Source: UBA1672 sp050633325 | Lineage (GTDB): Bacteria; Pseudomonadota; Alphaproteobacteria; Micavibrionales; Micavibrionaceae | NCBI GenBank assembly: GCA_050633325.1 | Contig: JBOEGH010000006.1 | Location: 62,001-126,000, forward strand | Reading direction: 5' to 3' | Length of the DNA stretch: 64,000 nucleotides | In this document: positions 17,164 through 24,067 of the stretch, in pieces | How the letters are laid out: each line of letters opens with the position of its first letter | Numbering within the stretch: position 1 is the first letter of the stretch | Notes under the pieces: generated by a model | What the model was told of the DNA's origin: nothing | Seen by the model: the letters and a program-made list of their open reading frames with translations, nothing else | Database searches by the model: none | Made by a program: the position numbers and the translations under genes

Positions 17164-18283
17164 TTTCTCCCTTTCTGTTCTTGTTCTTTTTAGGTGAGCG
17201 TCCCCTCATAAACAGGTGGATAATCAATCCGATACACATTGTTAAACCTGAAATATAGGGAAACGACCTTCCGACATTCCAAACCGCAGCAAGCACAGAT
17301 ACGTCACCTTGCGGTGTGTTAATGAAAGAAGATTGGAAAAATGTATATCCCTTGTACCGTAAGGGTTCGTTCATTGAAATCACGCTTTCCCATTGCATAT
17401 CACCATCTTTGATTAATACGGTTGATTGATATGATTTTGCCATTTCTGTTCCGGGGTAAATTTCCTTTTTGAAATCAAGTAAGGTAATGGAAAATGGTAA
17501 TATTCTGTGTTGTCTGCGAAGTGCGAATTTATATGTTTGTCCGTTAACTAAGATTTCCGGATATCTCGGTACGTCTTCTAAGGATACAAAGATTTTATGT
17601 GTGTTGTCATATGTGACCTTATATACAAGGCCAGCCATATTCTCTTCGTTGTTCTTTTTCGGTGGAGCAACTTCTAACTGCATGTGTTGCGCCATTCCAA
17701 TATGGTTTTCCGTTTTTGTGTCTGCGTCTCGTGCTACTATTTTGCAATTATGGCATGCTTCATACACGTCTATGGAGAAGGGTAGGCTTTTATCAATATA
17801 TAGGGCAGAGTTAGCACTGATTTCTTTGTGATTAAAAGTTTCCAGTGGTTTTCCTTGTTCATCCATGATGACGAACTCACGCATGTGATAATCTGATATT
17901 ATTGACTTGCTCTCTGTCTTGCTCAAGGCTATGTAACCTTCGCTGCTGAACAATGCGGTAAATAATCCACCAAGTAGTAAAAACAGTGCGCTGATATGGG
18001 TTAGAATAACGCCGGAGTTTTTTATCGTCCACGGGCTTTGGAACAGTAATTTAAATGCGATATTTATAAATATAATACCCAAAAATACAGGCATCCCCGG
18101 CAGGGGTATGGCCTCGCCAATCCAAACTATCGGCGCGGCAAAAAAGATGTGTGTTGCTTGATACAGGCCTATATATTTTTGCGCGATTGTTCCCGTGATA
18201 AGATATGCCATGACGATTGGGATCGTATAGTTTAACAGTCTTGGCCCACAGAGCAGGATATATAATTTTTGCGTTATCGTCAT
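17156..18283 (-). CDS. resB: Cytochrome c biogenesis protein ResB (Ccs1)
   Basis: 375 residues with three N-terminal hydrophobic segments, a ~200-residue periplasmic domain and a C-terminal helix (YISGLTMCIGLIIHLFM), the topology of ResB/Ccs1. Supporting stretches are the VILTHISALFLLLGGLFTAL helix and the periplasmic MNEPLRYKGYTFFQSSF segment, which is characteristic of ResB. ResB pairs with CcsA to deliver and attach haem to apocytochromes c in System II. It is the first gene of the operon resB-ccsA-resA-like-yffB and is divergent from slyX across a 70-bp gap. Confidence 0.85.
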   Translation of the reverse strand: MTITQKLYILLCGPRLLNYTIPIVMAYLITGTIAQKYIGLYQATHIFFAAPIVWIGEAIPLPGMPVFLGIIFINIAFKLLFQSPWTIKNSGVILTHISALFLLLGGLFTALFSSEGYIALSKTESKSIISDYHMREFVIMDEQGKPLETFNHKEISANSALYIDKSLPFSIDVYEACHNCKIVARDADTKTENHIGMAQHMQLEVAPPKKNNEENMAGLVYKVTYDNTHKIFVSLEDVPRYPEILVNGQTYKFALRRQHRILPFSITLLDFKKEIYPGTEMAKSYQSTVLIKDGDMQWESVISMNEPLRYKGYTFFQSSFINTPQGDVSVLAAVWNVGRSFPYISGLTMCIGLIIHLFMRGRSPKKNKNRKGENA

Positions 18284-18355
18284 AATTTGCGCATTCTAAC
18301 CATTGCGCATTAAATCGCTAGTGCAAAGTTATGATTTTGTGATATGACCTGCATT

Positions 18356-18586
18356 ATGAATGAGGAAAAAATACAAGATATAGAGATTGCTATTGCTTAT
18401 CAAGATCAGCAAATACAAGAGTTAAGCACGGTTATAACAGATCAGTGGAAACAAATTGAGCAATTAAAAAAGCGTTTGGATAAGGCATTGTCTAAAATTG
18501 ACCGTCTCGAAAGTGGTGGTGATGAGGGTGGGGACGCTATGTCATCAATCGATCGTGCTGCTCAGGAAAGACCGCCACATTATTGA
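18356..18586 (+). CDS. slyX: SlyX family protein
   Basis: A 76-residue protein: nearly all coiled coil with heptads (IEIAIAYQDQQIQELS, then LKKRLDKALSKIDRL), and the C-terminal ERPPHY that marks SlyX. The molecular function of SlyX is unknown. An ATG 12 bases upstream (18344) is in frame, but the conserved SlyX start pattern fits the ATG at 18356. No strong ribosome site is visible for either. It converges with dusB, 5 bases apart. Confidence 0.85.
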   Translation: MNEEKIQDIEIAIAYQDQQIQELSTVITDQWKQIEQLKKRLDKALSKIDRLESGGDEGGDAMSSIDRAAQERPPHY

Positions 18587-18591
18587 TTTTG

Positions 18592-19572
18592 TTATGCTGC
18601 GTTAATAAATGGTGTAAAGAATTCTTTTAAGCCATCTCTTACTTCATCAGGATTTTTCATTTTGTTCAATTTTGCTCTGAACTCTGCTGAGCCTTGGAAT
18701 CCTGAGCAATACCAAGACAGGTGCTTGCGTGCAAATGGTACGCCTTTGCGCTCTCCATAATAATTAAGAATATCTTCGTAATGGTCTAATATAAGGTTTA
18801 GTTTCTCACTTGTGTCAGGTTCTCTGCCGACTTTATTTGTCTTGATGTATGTCATAACTTGTTTGAGTAGCCAAGGCTTTCCTTGGCATCCGCGTCCTAT
18901 CATAACGCCATCTGCACCCGATTGTGACATCGCGTTAATTGCATCTTGCGGGGTTAGGATATCTCCATTCACAATTAATGGAATGTTTATGGCATCCTTG
19001 GTCGTACGTATAGCTTTCCAATCGGCCTGCCCATTATATTTTTGGTCGCGTGTTCGCCCATGAACTGTGACCATTTTTATCCCTGCGTCCTCTGCCTTTT
19101 TTGCAAGAGATGGGGAATTACGGTTTTCGTTATCCCATCCTAATCGCATTTTTACTGTCACCGGAACATTCACGGCCTTAACCGTTGCCGCCATAATTCT
19201 TGTTGCGAGGTCTTCATCTTGCATAAGCGCAGAACCCGCCATTTTTTTAACTACTTTTTTAACTGGGCAGCCAAAATTAATGTCAATTATGGCTGCACCC
19301 TTATCTACGTTCATTTTTGCGGCCTCAGCCATTATGTCAGGATCACATCCTGCAAGCTGTACGGCCATTGGAAATTCTTCCGCGTAATTTTCGTTCATTT
19401 TTAACGATCTGCTGGTTTCTTGTATCATTTCCCGGCTTGCAATCATTTCCGAGAAAACAAGACCTGCGCCATATCTTTTTATAAGCTTGCGAAAGGGCAG
19501 GTCGGTAACACCGGACATTGGTGCTAAAAAGACAGGGTCATCAATTTCAATGTTACCTATGGAAAAACTCAC
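18592..19572 (-). CDS. dusB: tRNA-dihydrouridine synthase, DusB family
   Basis: 326 residues, FMN-dependent TIM barrel reducing specific uridines in tRNA to dihydrouridine. The sequence shows the N-terminal FLAPMSGVTDLPFR, the catalytic cysteine in INFGCPVKKV, KMRLGWD, the HGRTRDQ(K)Y motif, the NGDI FMN-phosphate loop and VMIGRGCQGKPW. The DusB assignment over DusA/DusC follows from INFGCP and GRGCQGKPW. The start is a GTG that directly abuts the msrA stop codon, which implies translational coupling. In many proteobacteria dusB precedes fis or ntrBC; here it does not. Confidence 0.92.
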   Translation of the reverse strand: MSFSIGNIEIDDPVFLAPMSGVTDLPFRKLIKRYGAGLVFSEMIASREMIQETSRSLKMNENYAEEFPMAVQLAGCDPDIMAEAAKMNVDKGAAIIDINFGCPVKKVVKKMAGSALMQDEDLATRIMAATVKAVNVPVTVKMRLGWDNENRNSPSLAKKAEDAGIKMVTVHGRTRDQKYNGQADWKAIRTTKDAINIPLIVNGDILTPQDAINAMSQSGADGVMIGRGCQGKPWLLKQVMTYIKTNKVGREPDTSEKLNLILDHYEDILNYYGERKGVPFARKHLSWYCSGFQGSAEFRAKLNKMKNPDEVRDGLKEFFTPFINAA

Positions 19573-20241
19573 TTATGGCCTTTCTTGAAGTTTCAACTTC
19601 TTTGCTTGTTTTTTGAAATAGACGCGTGGGTGGACTTCACCTTTTTCTTTTTCGTACTTTTCATAGTATTGCTGATGATATTCTTCGCCAACCCAGAATT
19701 TTCCTGCTGCGCTAACTTTTGTAACGATAGGGTTCTTGTATATCTTTTGCGCATTAACTTTTGCGATCAGGGTCTTTGCAGTCTCTTCTTGGTCACTATC
19801 ATGATAGTAGATTTCTGATCTGTATTGCGTGCCGACATCAACGCCTTGTCTGTTAAGTGTCGTTGGATCATGGGCCTTGGTTAAGAAAAATGTTATAAGC
19901 TGTTCATACGATATTTTATCAGGATCAAATGTTATCTCTATCGCTTCGGAATGTCCGGTCTGGCCGGTGGTTATGTCGCGGTATCCGGGGTTGTTAAGGT
20001 CTCCGCCTGTATATCCCACACGTGTATGCAATATGCCGTCCAATGCGCGAAACTCGCTTTCCAGACACCAGAAACATCCGCCTGCGATGGTGGCTATGGG
20101 GTAATTATCAGGTTTGTCTGTCATTAGGTCTCTCCCTTGGGTATCTAGCACACCTTCAACTGCTAAAGACGGTTTATTCAGGGTGCTAAAGGCTATCGCT
20201 GTTAGTCCTGCGAATATAGCTATTATTGTGAAAATGCGCAT
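19573..20241 (-). CDS. msrA: Exported peptide-methionine (S)-S-oxide reductase
   Basis: 222 residues. The catalytic motif GCFWC is at 55-59 (Cys56), with VGYTGG, SEAIEITFDP and the YRSEIY signature of MsrA, which repairs methionine-S-sulfoxide. The N-terminus MRIFTIIAIFAGLTAIAFS is a signal peptide or anchor, so the enzyme probably works in the periplasm rather than the cytosol. The later part keeps FWVGEEYHQQYYEK, which supplies the conserved Tyr/Glu residues. Its stop codon touches the dusB start. An MsrB partner is not in the window. Confidence 0.93.
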   Translation of the reverse strand: MRIFTIIAIFAGLTAIAFSTLNKPSLAVEGVLDTQGRDLMTDKPDNYPIATIAGGCFWCLESEFRALDGILHTRVGYTGGDLNNPGYRDITTGQTGHSEAIEITFDPDKISYEQLITFFLTKAHDPTTLNRQGVDVGTQYRSEIYYHDSDQEETAKTLIAKVNAQKIYKNPIVTKVSAAGKFWVGEEYHQQYYEKYEKEKGEVHPRVYFKKQAKKLKLQERP

Positions 20242-20309
20242 TATCCTACCTTTTCTTATGTTTTAACGTTATTATATCTATATGAGACTATTCGCAAGGA
20301 ATGAGGGAA

Positions 20310-21023
20310 ATGTTTCTAAAAAAACCAAAAAAGTTAAATTATGGTGATCGCCCACAAGGTGTAGAACCGTCAATTATACTGTTGCATTACACAGGGATGG
20401 AGACTATGCAGGCGGCCAAAGATCGCCTTACTGACCCTGAAATAGAGGTAAGCGCGCATTATTTAATAGATGAGGACGGCACTGTTTATGATTTGGTTGC
20501 AGAGGATAAGCGTGCTTGGCACGCAGGTGTTTCTTATTGGGATCATGAGGCTGATATAAATTCACATTCTATTGGCATTGAGATTGTTAATCGCGGGCAT
20601 GAATTTGGTTATCACGCCTTTCCAGATGCGCAAATGCAATCAGTGGCGACTTTGTGTCGTGAGATCATGTCGCGTCACGATATTGTGCATGTTTTGGGTC
20701 ATTCTGATGTGGCGCCGGAGCGTAAACAAGACCCCGGTGAGTTGTTTGACTGGAAATGGTTATCTATGCAAGGGGTGGGTTTATGGCCTGATCCCACCCA
20801 AGAGGAGGTCGAGAAGGCGAAGAAAGTCGCCTGTAATGATTATGATACGGAAAAGCTGTTCACTTCCTTTGGTTATAATCACATGGCGGCTTATATAGAT
20901 ATAGTTACCGCTTTTCATCGTCATTTTTATCCTGATGCTTTCTCCTCTGGCAATGAGGGGCTCGTATGCGAAGAGACTGTTGCGCGCTTGCTATCCTTAA
21001 TTCGTCAAAATAATGAACGTTAA
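20310..21023 (+). CDS. N-acetylmuramoyl-L-alanine amidase, Amidase_2 (AmiD-like)
   Basis: 237 residues. It has an Amidase_2 zinc domain with the expected ligands: His in ILLHYTG, His in HVLGHSDVAP and the SVGIEI-like strand (here HSIGIEIVNRG), and the catalytic-type Lys/Asp segment RKQDPG. The C-terminal ~65 residues contain a helical region resembling the peptidoglycan-binding tail of AmiD. There is no signal peptide, so it may act on cytoplasmic anhydro-muropeptides like AmpD, in which case AmpD is an equally good name. ATG 20310 is chosen over 20301 because AAGGA at 20296-20300 is properly spaced only for the former. Confidence 0.85.
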   Translation: MFLKKPKKLNYGDRPQGVEPSIILLHYTGMETMQAAKDRLTDPEIEVSAHYLIDEDGTVYDLVAEDKRAWHAGVSYWDHEADINSHSIGIEIVNRGHEFGYHAFPDAQMQSVATLCREIMSRHDIVHVLGHSDVAPERKQDPGELFDWKWLSMQGVGLWPDPTQEEVEKAKKVACNDYDTEKLFTSFGYNHMAAYIDIVTAFHRHFYPDAFSSGNEGLVCEETVARLLSLIRQNNER

Positions 21024-21029
21024 AACTTC

Positions 21030-21058
21030 TTGATATTTAGCATGAAAACAATCATTGT
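21030..21058 (+). promoter_or_regulatory. Candidate rnpB promoter
   Basis: TTGATA (21030-21035) and CATTGT (21053-21058) are 17 bases apart. A start 6 bases later falls at the first base of the P1 stem of the RNase P RNA, which makes the placement attractive although the -10 box is poor. Confidence 0.35.
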
Positions 21059-21062
21059 GCCG

Positions 21063-21452
21063 TTGTCGAAGAAATCGGGTGGCCGCTATATATTTTTAAT
21101 GTATAGAGGAAAGTCCGGGCTTCACGGGAAAACGACGCCGGATAACATCCGGGGAGGGGTAACCCTTACGGCTAGTGCTGCAGAAAATAAACTACCTATT
21201 GATATCTTAGGATAATTTTAGGAAAAGGTGAGAAGGTGCGGTAAGAGCGCACCGCGAATTCGGTAACGGATTTGGCATGGTAAACCCCGTCGGAAGCAAA
21301 ACCAAATAGGAGCTGCGCGTTACTTAGGTAATAGGTGTTTTCCGCACTGTGGCTCGGGTAGGTTGCTTGAGGTGTTTGGTAACAAACATCCTAGATGAAT
21401 GGTCACCCCTGATTTATCAGGACAGGACCCGGCTTATAGATTTCTTCGACAT
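21063..21452 (+). ncRNA. rnpB: RNase P RNA, bacterial class A
   Basis: The catalytic RNA that trims tRNA 5' leaders. The diagnostic 5' core GAGGAAAGTCCGGGC is at 21107-21121 and the matching 3' core ACAGGACCCGGCTTAT at about 21422-21437. The ends are set by a perfect 12-bp P1 helix between 21065-21076 (GTCGAAGAAATC) and 21439-21450. Internal conserved pieces are GGGGTAACCCTTACGGCTAGTGC and the AGAAGGTGCGGTAAGAGCGCACCGC hairpin. It lies upstream of mraZ, an arrangement I expect in alphaproteobacteria. ORFs in this segment are chance. Confidence 0.96.
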
Positions 21453-21524
21453 TTCCTTTTGGTGCCCGAAGGAATAATGTACAAAAATACACTTTTTATT
21501 CACTGGCTGTTTTTGGATTGTGCG

Positions 21525-21560
21525 AAAAAAAACCGCCTATGCGGTATATGGCGGTTTTTA
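21525..21560 (+). terminator. Rho-independent terminator downstream of rnpB
   Basis: AAAACCGCC (21529-21537) pairs perfectly with GGCGGTTTT (21550-21558), with a 12-base loop containing an inner GCGGTAT-like part and T residues at the 3' side. It can work for either strand, ending rnpB and also the small minus-strand ORF downstream of it. Confidence 0.8.
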
Positions 21561-21618
21561 ATATTGTACGTTTCTTTGGCGTATTGCCTAAAAACGTAAC
21601 TCTGATAAAGCTTATCGG

Positions 21619-21708
21619 CTATTTGTTGGCGTGATATGAATACAAAATTGTACCCATATAAAGTCCACCATTCACAGCAAGAACCAGCATTAAAACACTT
21701 ATAATCAT
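21619..21708 (-). CDS. Possible 29-residue single-pass membrane peptide
   Basis: A tiny ORF encoding MIISVLMLVLAVNGGLYMGT and nine further residues: one hydrophobic helix with a short polar end (YSYHANK). The ATG is preceded by GGGGAG at a spacing of 5-6 bases, a strong ribosome site in this genome. Downstream, the rnpB terminator hairpin could also end its transcript. It is the only coding candidate in the ~740 bp between rnpB and mraZ. Size and isolation make it uncertain. Confidence 0.35.
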   Translation of the reverse strand: MIISVLMLVLAVNGGLYMGTILYSYHANK

Positions 21709-22005
21709 AAGTTACTCCCCACACACGTTAGTAATTACATTTAATTAAGTGAGATAATGTTTAGCATAATTATTTCGTAAAATGCAAGGTTTTTTTCTAG
21801 GTTTTGCAGGTACTTAGTTCTGTATGTCGCGGAATATAAGGGTTTTGATATATAAAAAATATTCATTGAAAGTGCATATTTTATGCACTGAGTTGAAATA
21901 TGCGCTTCCTTGGGTTGTATTTTACGTAATCCAGCACTCTTTGTGGTTGATTTTCGTTATTTATTTGAAGAGGAAAGTAAATATTTTGGTTTTTACTCCA
22001 CTAGG

Positions 22006-22026
22006 TTATCAACAAACTTATCCACA
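22006..22026 (+). promoter_or_regulatory. Two DnaA-box-like sites upstream of mraZ
   Basis: TTATCCACA, the exact DnaA box consensus, lies at 22018-22026, and TTATCAACA, one base different, at 22006-22014. They are 12 bp apart in the same orientation, about 60 bp upstream of the candidate mraZ promoter. The remainder of the 21.7-22.0 kb interval is AT-rich with no other feature I can support. Confidence 0.5.
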
Positions 22027-22083
22027 GAAATATTGATCAAATAAAAAACCTGTTGTTTATTGCTTTATTACAATGGGTTCTTG

Positions 22084-22124
22084 TTGACGTCCCAAGTATT
22101 CCCATGATATCCCATATATATCCA
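22084..22124 (+). promoter_or_regulatory. Candidate mraZ promoter with MraZ-operator-like boxes
   Basis: TCCCA occurs at 22090, 22100 and 22110, exactly 10 bp apart, with a degenerate TCCA at 22121. Read on the other strand this is TGGGA-N5-TGGGA-N5-TGGGA, the published form of the MraZ operator (TGGGN repeats with 5-base spacers). A -35-like TTGACG (22084-22089) and a -10-like GATATC (22106-22111, 16-base spacer) overlap the boxes, fitting repression of the cluster by its first gene product. Confidence 0.65.
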
Positions 22125-22192
22125 TTTCGTGTCGTTAATAGGTGCGTTTTGGTGTTTTTCTCATTCTTAGCTGTATTATGGTGTTGTCTTTA

Positions 22193-22660
22193 ATGGCGCT
22201 TTTTCTTTCAACATTTACGAATAAGGTCGATAAAAAGGGACGGGTATCTGTTCCGGCACCATTTCGTGCGGCTCTTGCTGATCAGCTTCATCACGGGGTT
22301 GTTCTGTTTTCTTCTAATCAGCATCCGTGTTTGGAAGGCTTTGATTGGGCCAAGATGGATGAGATTAGTGACCGTATGGATCACTATGATTTGTTTTCTG
22401 ATGACCAAGATGATCTTGCGACTACTATCTTCGGTGAAAGTATTCAGTTGTTATTCGATAGCGAAGGGCGGGTGACGTTACCTGCTGAATTGATCGAGGC
22501 GGCCAGCCTCGGCGATCGTGTGACTTTCGTTGGTCTGGGGCGTAAATTCCAGATATGGAATCCGGAAATGTTTGCGCGCCGTAAGGCACAGGCCAGAGGT
22601 GCTGTACAAGATCGTAAGTTGACTGTTCCTAGGCGATTGAACGACGGGGGTGGTAAATGA
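22193..22660 (+). CDS. mraZ: Transcriptional regulator MraZ
   Basis: 155 residues with two SpoVT/AbrB-like DNA-binding halves: KVDKKGRVSVPAPFR near the start and the matching DSEGRVTLPAELIEAA about 75 residues later. MraZ forms ring-shaped oligomers and represses the division and cell-wall cluster it heads by binding TGGGN repeats, which are present just upstream. The ORF can be extended to 22142, but the family begins at MALFLSTFTNKVD, so ATG 22193 is chosen despite a weak ribosome site. It overlaps rsmH by 4 bases (ATGA). Confidence 0.95.
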   Translation: MALFLSTFTNKVDKKGRVSVPAPFRAALADQLHHGVVLFSSNQHPCLEGFDWAKMDEISDRMDHYDLFSDDQDDLATTIFGESIQLLFDSEGRVTLPAELIEAASLGDRVTFVGLGRKFQIWNPEMFARRKAQARGAVQDRKLTVPRRLNDGGGK

Positions 22661-23631
22661 CTCCGCTAGACACTGTTTCTGATCCGCACTATCCGGTTAT
22701 GTTGCCTGAGGTTTTGAGTGCGTTGTCTCTAAAGGATGGTGGTGTTTATGTTGACGGTACTTTTGGTGCGGGTGGGTATAGTCGTGCGATTTTAGAATCC
22801 TCAAGCTGTAAAGTGTATGCAATTGATCGTGATGATAATGCGCGTATCACTGCCGAAGGTTTTAAGGAGGAATTTGGCGATAGGTTTAATTTCCTTCGCG
22901 GCTGTTTTGGCGATGTGAAGTCTTTGCTAAATACTGTTGGTGTCAAAATGGTTGACGGTTTCGTGATTGATGTCGGTGTGTCTTCTATGCAAATAGACGA
23001 AGCGGAGCGCGGTTTTTCTTTTCGCTTTGATGGCCCTTTGGATATGCGCATGGATATGAAAAGCGGTGGCGAAACAGCGGCAGACATTGTTAATACGTAT
23101 TCTCAAGATGATTTAGCGAATGTTATTTATGAATGTGGTGAAGAGAGGAAATCCCGCCATATTGCCCGTAAAATCGTTAAGATGCGTGAGGAAAGGCCAT
23201 TTGAGCGTACTTTAGAGCTTGCCGATGCTATTCGCTCTGTCATCCCAAGATCTCCTAAAGATAAAATCGATCCGGCAACACGTACTTTCCAAGCTTTACG
23301 TATTGCAGTTAATGATGAGTTGGGAGAACTTGATAGAGCGTTAGACGCGTCAGAGGAAATATTATCAGAGGGCGGGCGCATGGTTGTTGTATCGTTCCAT
23401 TCTCTGGAAGATGGTCGTGTGAAACGCTTTTTCAAAAATAAATCTAATACCCAAGCAAAGGGCTCCCGTCACTTGCCTCAGTCGGTTAATAATGATGTTC
23501 AACCGACATTCAGTCTGCTTTCCAGAAAAGCAATAAAACCATCAGACAAAGAAATATCCGAAAATGCTCGCTCTCGTTCTGCGCGTATGCGTGCTGGCGT
23601 TCGTTGTTTTGTAAGTGAGGGGGGTGTTTAG
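22657..23631 (+). CDS. rsmH: 16S rRNA (cytosine(1402)-N(4))-methyltransferase
   Basis: 324 residues; also called MraW. It methylates N4 of C1402 in the 16S decoding centre using S-adenosylmethionine. Motifs: HYPVMLPEVL at the start, VDGTFGAGGYSR (SAM loop), IDRDDNA, DVGVSSMQID, RGFSFRFDGPLDMRMD and the C-terminal VVVSFHSLEDGRVK. Length is normal. It starts inside the end of mraZ (ATGA overlap) and is followed by ftsL after 1 base. Confidence 0.97.
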   Translation: MTPLDTVSDPHYPVMLPEVLSALSLKDGGVYVDGTFGAGGYSRAILESSSCKVYAIDRDDNARITAEGFKEEFGDRFNFLRGCFGDVKSLLNTVGVKMVDGFVIDVGVSSMQIDEAERGFSFRFDGPLDMRMDMKSGGETAADIVNTYSQDDLANVIYECGEERKSRHIARKIVKMREERPFERTLELADAIRSVIPRSPKDKIDPATRTFQALRIAVNDELGELDRALDASEEILSEGGRMVVVSFHSLEDGRVKRFFKNKSNTQAKGSRHLPQSVNNDVQPTFSLLSRKAIKPSDKEISENARSRSARMRAGVRCFVSEGGV

Positions 23632-23632
23632 T

Positions 23633-24067
23633 ATGCGAGGAGCAATTATTAAATACACTGTTGTTTTCGTGATGGTGGTTGCAAGCGGAACAATGTTGAT
23701 GAATGTCAGCCACCATGTTCAAAGAGTTGAGCGCGATATAAAACTGATTGATCGTAAAATAGCACGTGAGAAAGAAAATATACGCGTTTTGAAGGCGGAG
23801 TGGGCTTATCTGAACAATCCTTCTCGCCTTGAAGAGTTGGCAACAAACTATGTTGACCTTATTTCCCCAGAAGCAGCTCAGCTGATATCTGATATGAGTG
23901 TCATTCCTGATAATGACCCTCAATCAACGATCTTTATCCCCCAAAGGTCGCCGTTGCATCGCGATATTTCCTATGATGCGCCTTCCCCTCAGCCTTATAA
24001 GGCAAATAATATCACAAAAAGAATAAGTATTTCTGTTCCCTCTAATGAAAATGAGGAGGCCAGATGA
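23633..24067 (+). CDS. ftsL: Cell division protein FtsL
   Basis: 144 residues: a short cytoplasmic start, one membrane helix (YTVVFVMVVASGTMLM), then a periplasmic coiled coil (HVQRVERDIKLIDRKIAREKE region) ending with LNNPSRLEELA, a hallmark of FtsL where it meets FtsB and activates the FtsWI synthase. The C-terminal ~60 residues are Pro/Ser-rich, longer than in E. coli but usual for alphaproteobacteria. ATG 23633 follows a GAGGGGGG site; the longer in-frame start at 23615 lies inside rsmH. It overlaps ftsI by 4 bases. Confidence 0.85.
   Translation: MRGAIIKYTVVFVMVVASGTMLMNVSHHVQRVERDIKLIDRKIAREKENIRVLKAEWAYLNNPSRLEELATNYVDLISPEAAQLISDMSVIPDNDPQSTIFIPQRSPLHRDISYDAPSPQPYKANNITKRISISVPSNENEEAR

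Noticed and set aside
21030..21215. 61-residue ORF over the start of rnpB
   Set aside because: The sequence is accounted for by the conserved RNase P RNA core and P1 helix.
21500..21724. 74-residue minus-strand ORF between rnpB and mraZ
   Set aside because: It reads through the rnpB terminator and lies in a different frame from the better-supported 29-residue ORF with a strong ribosome site.
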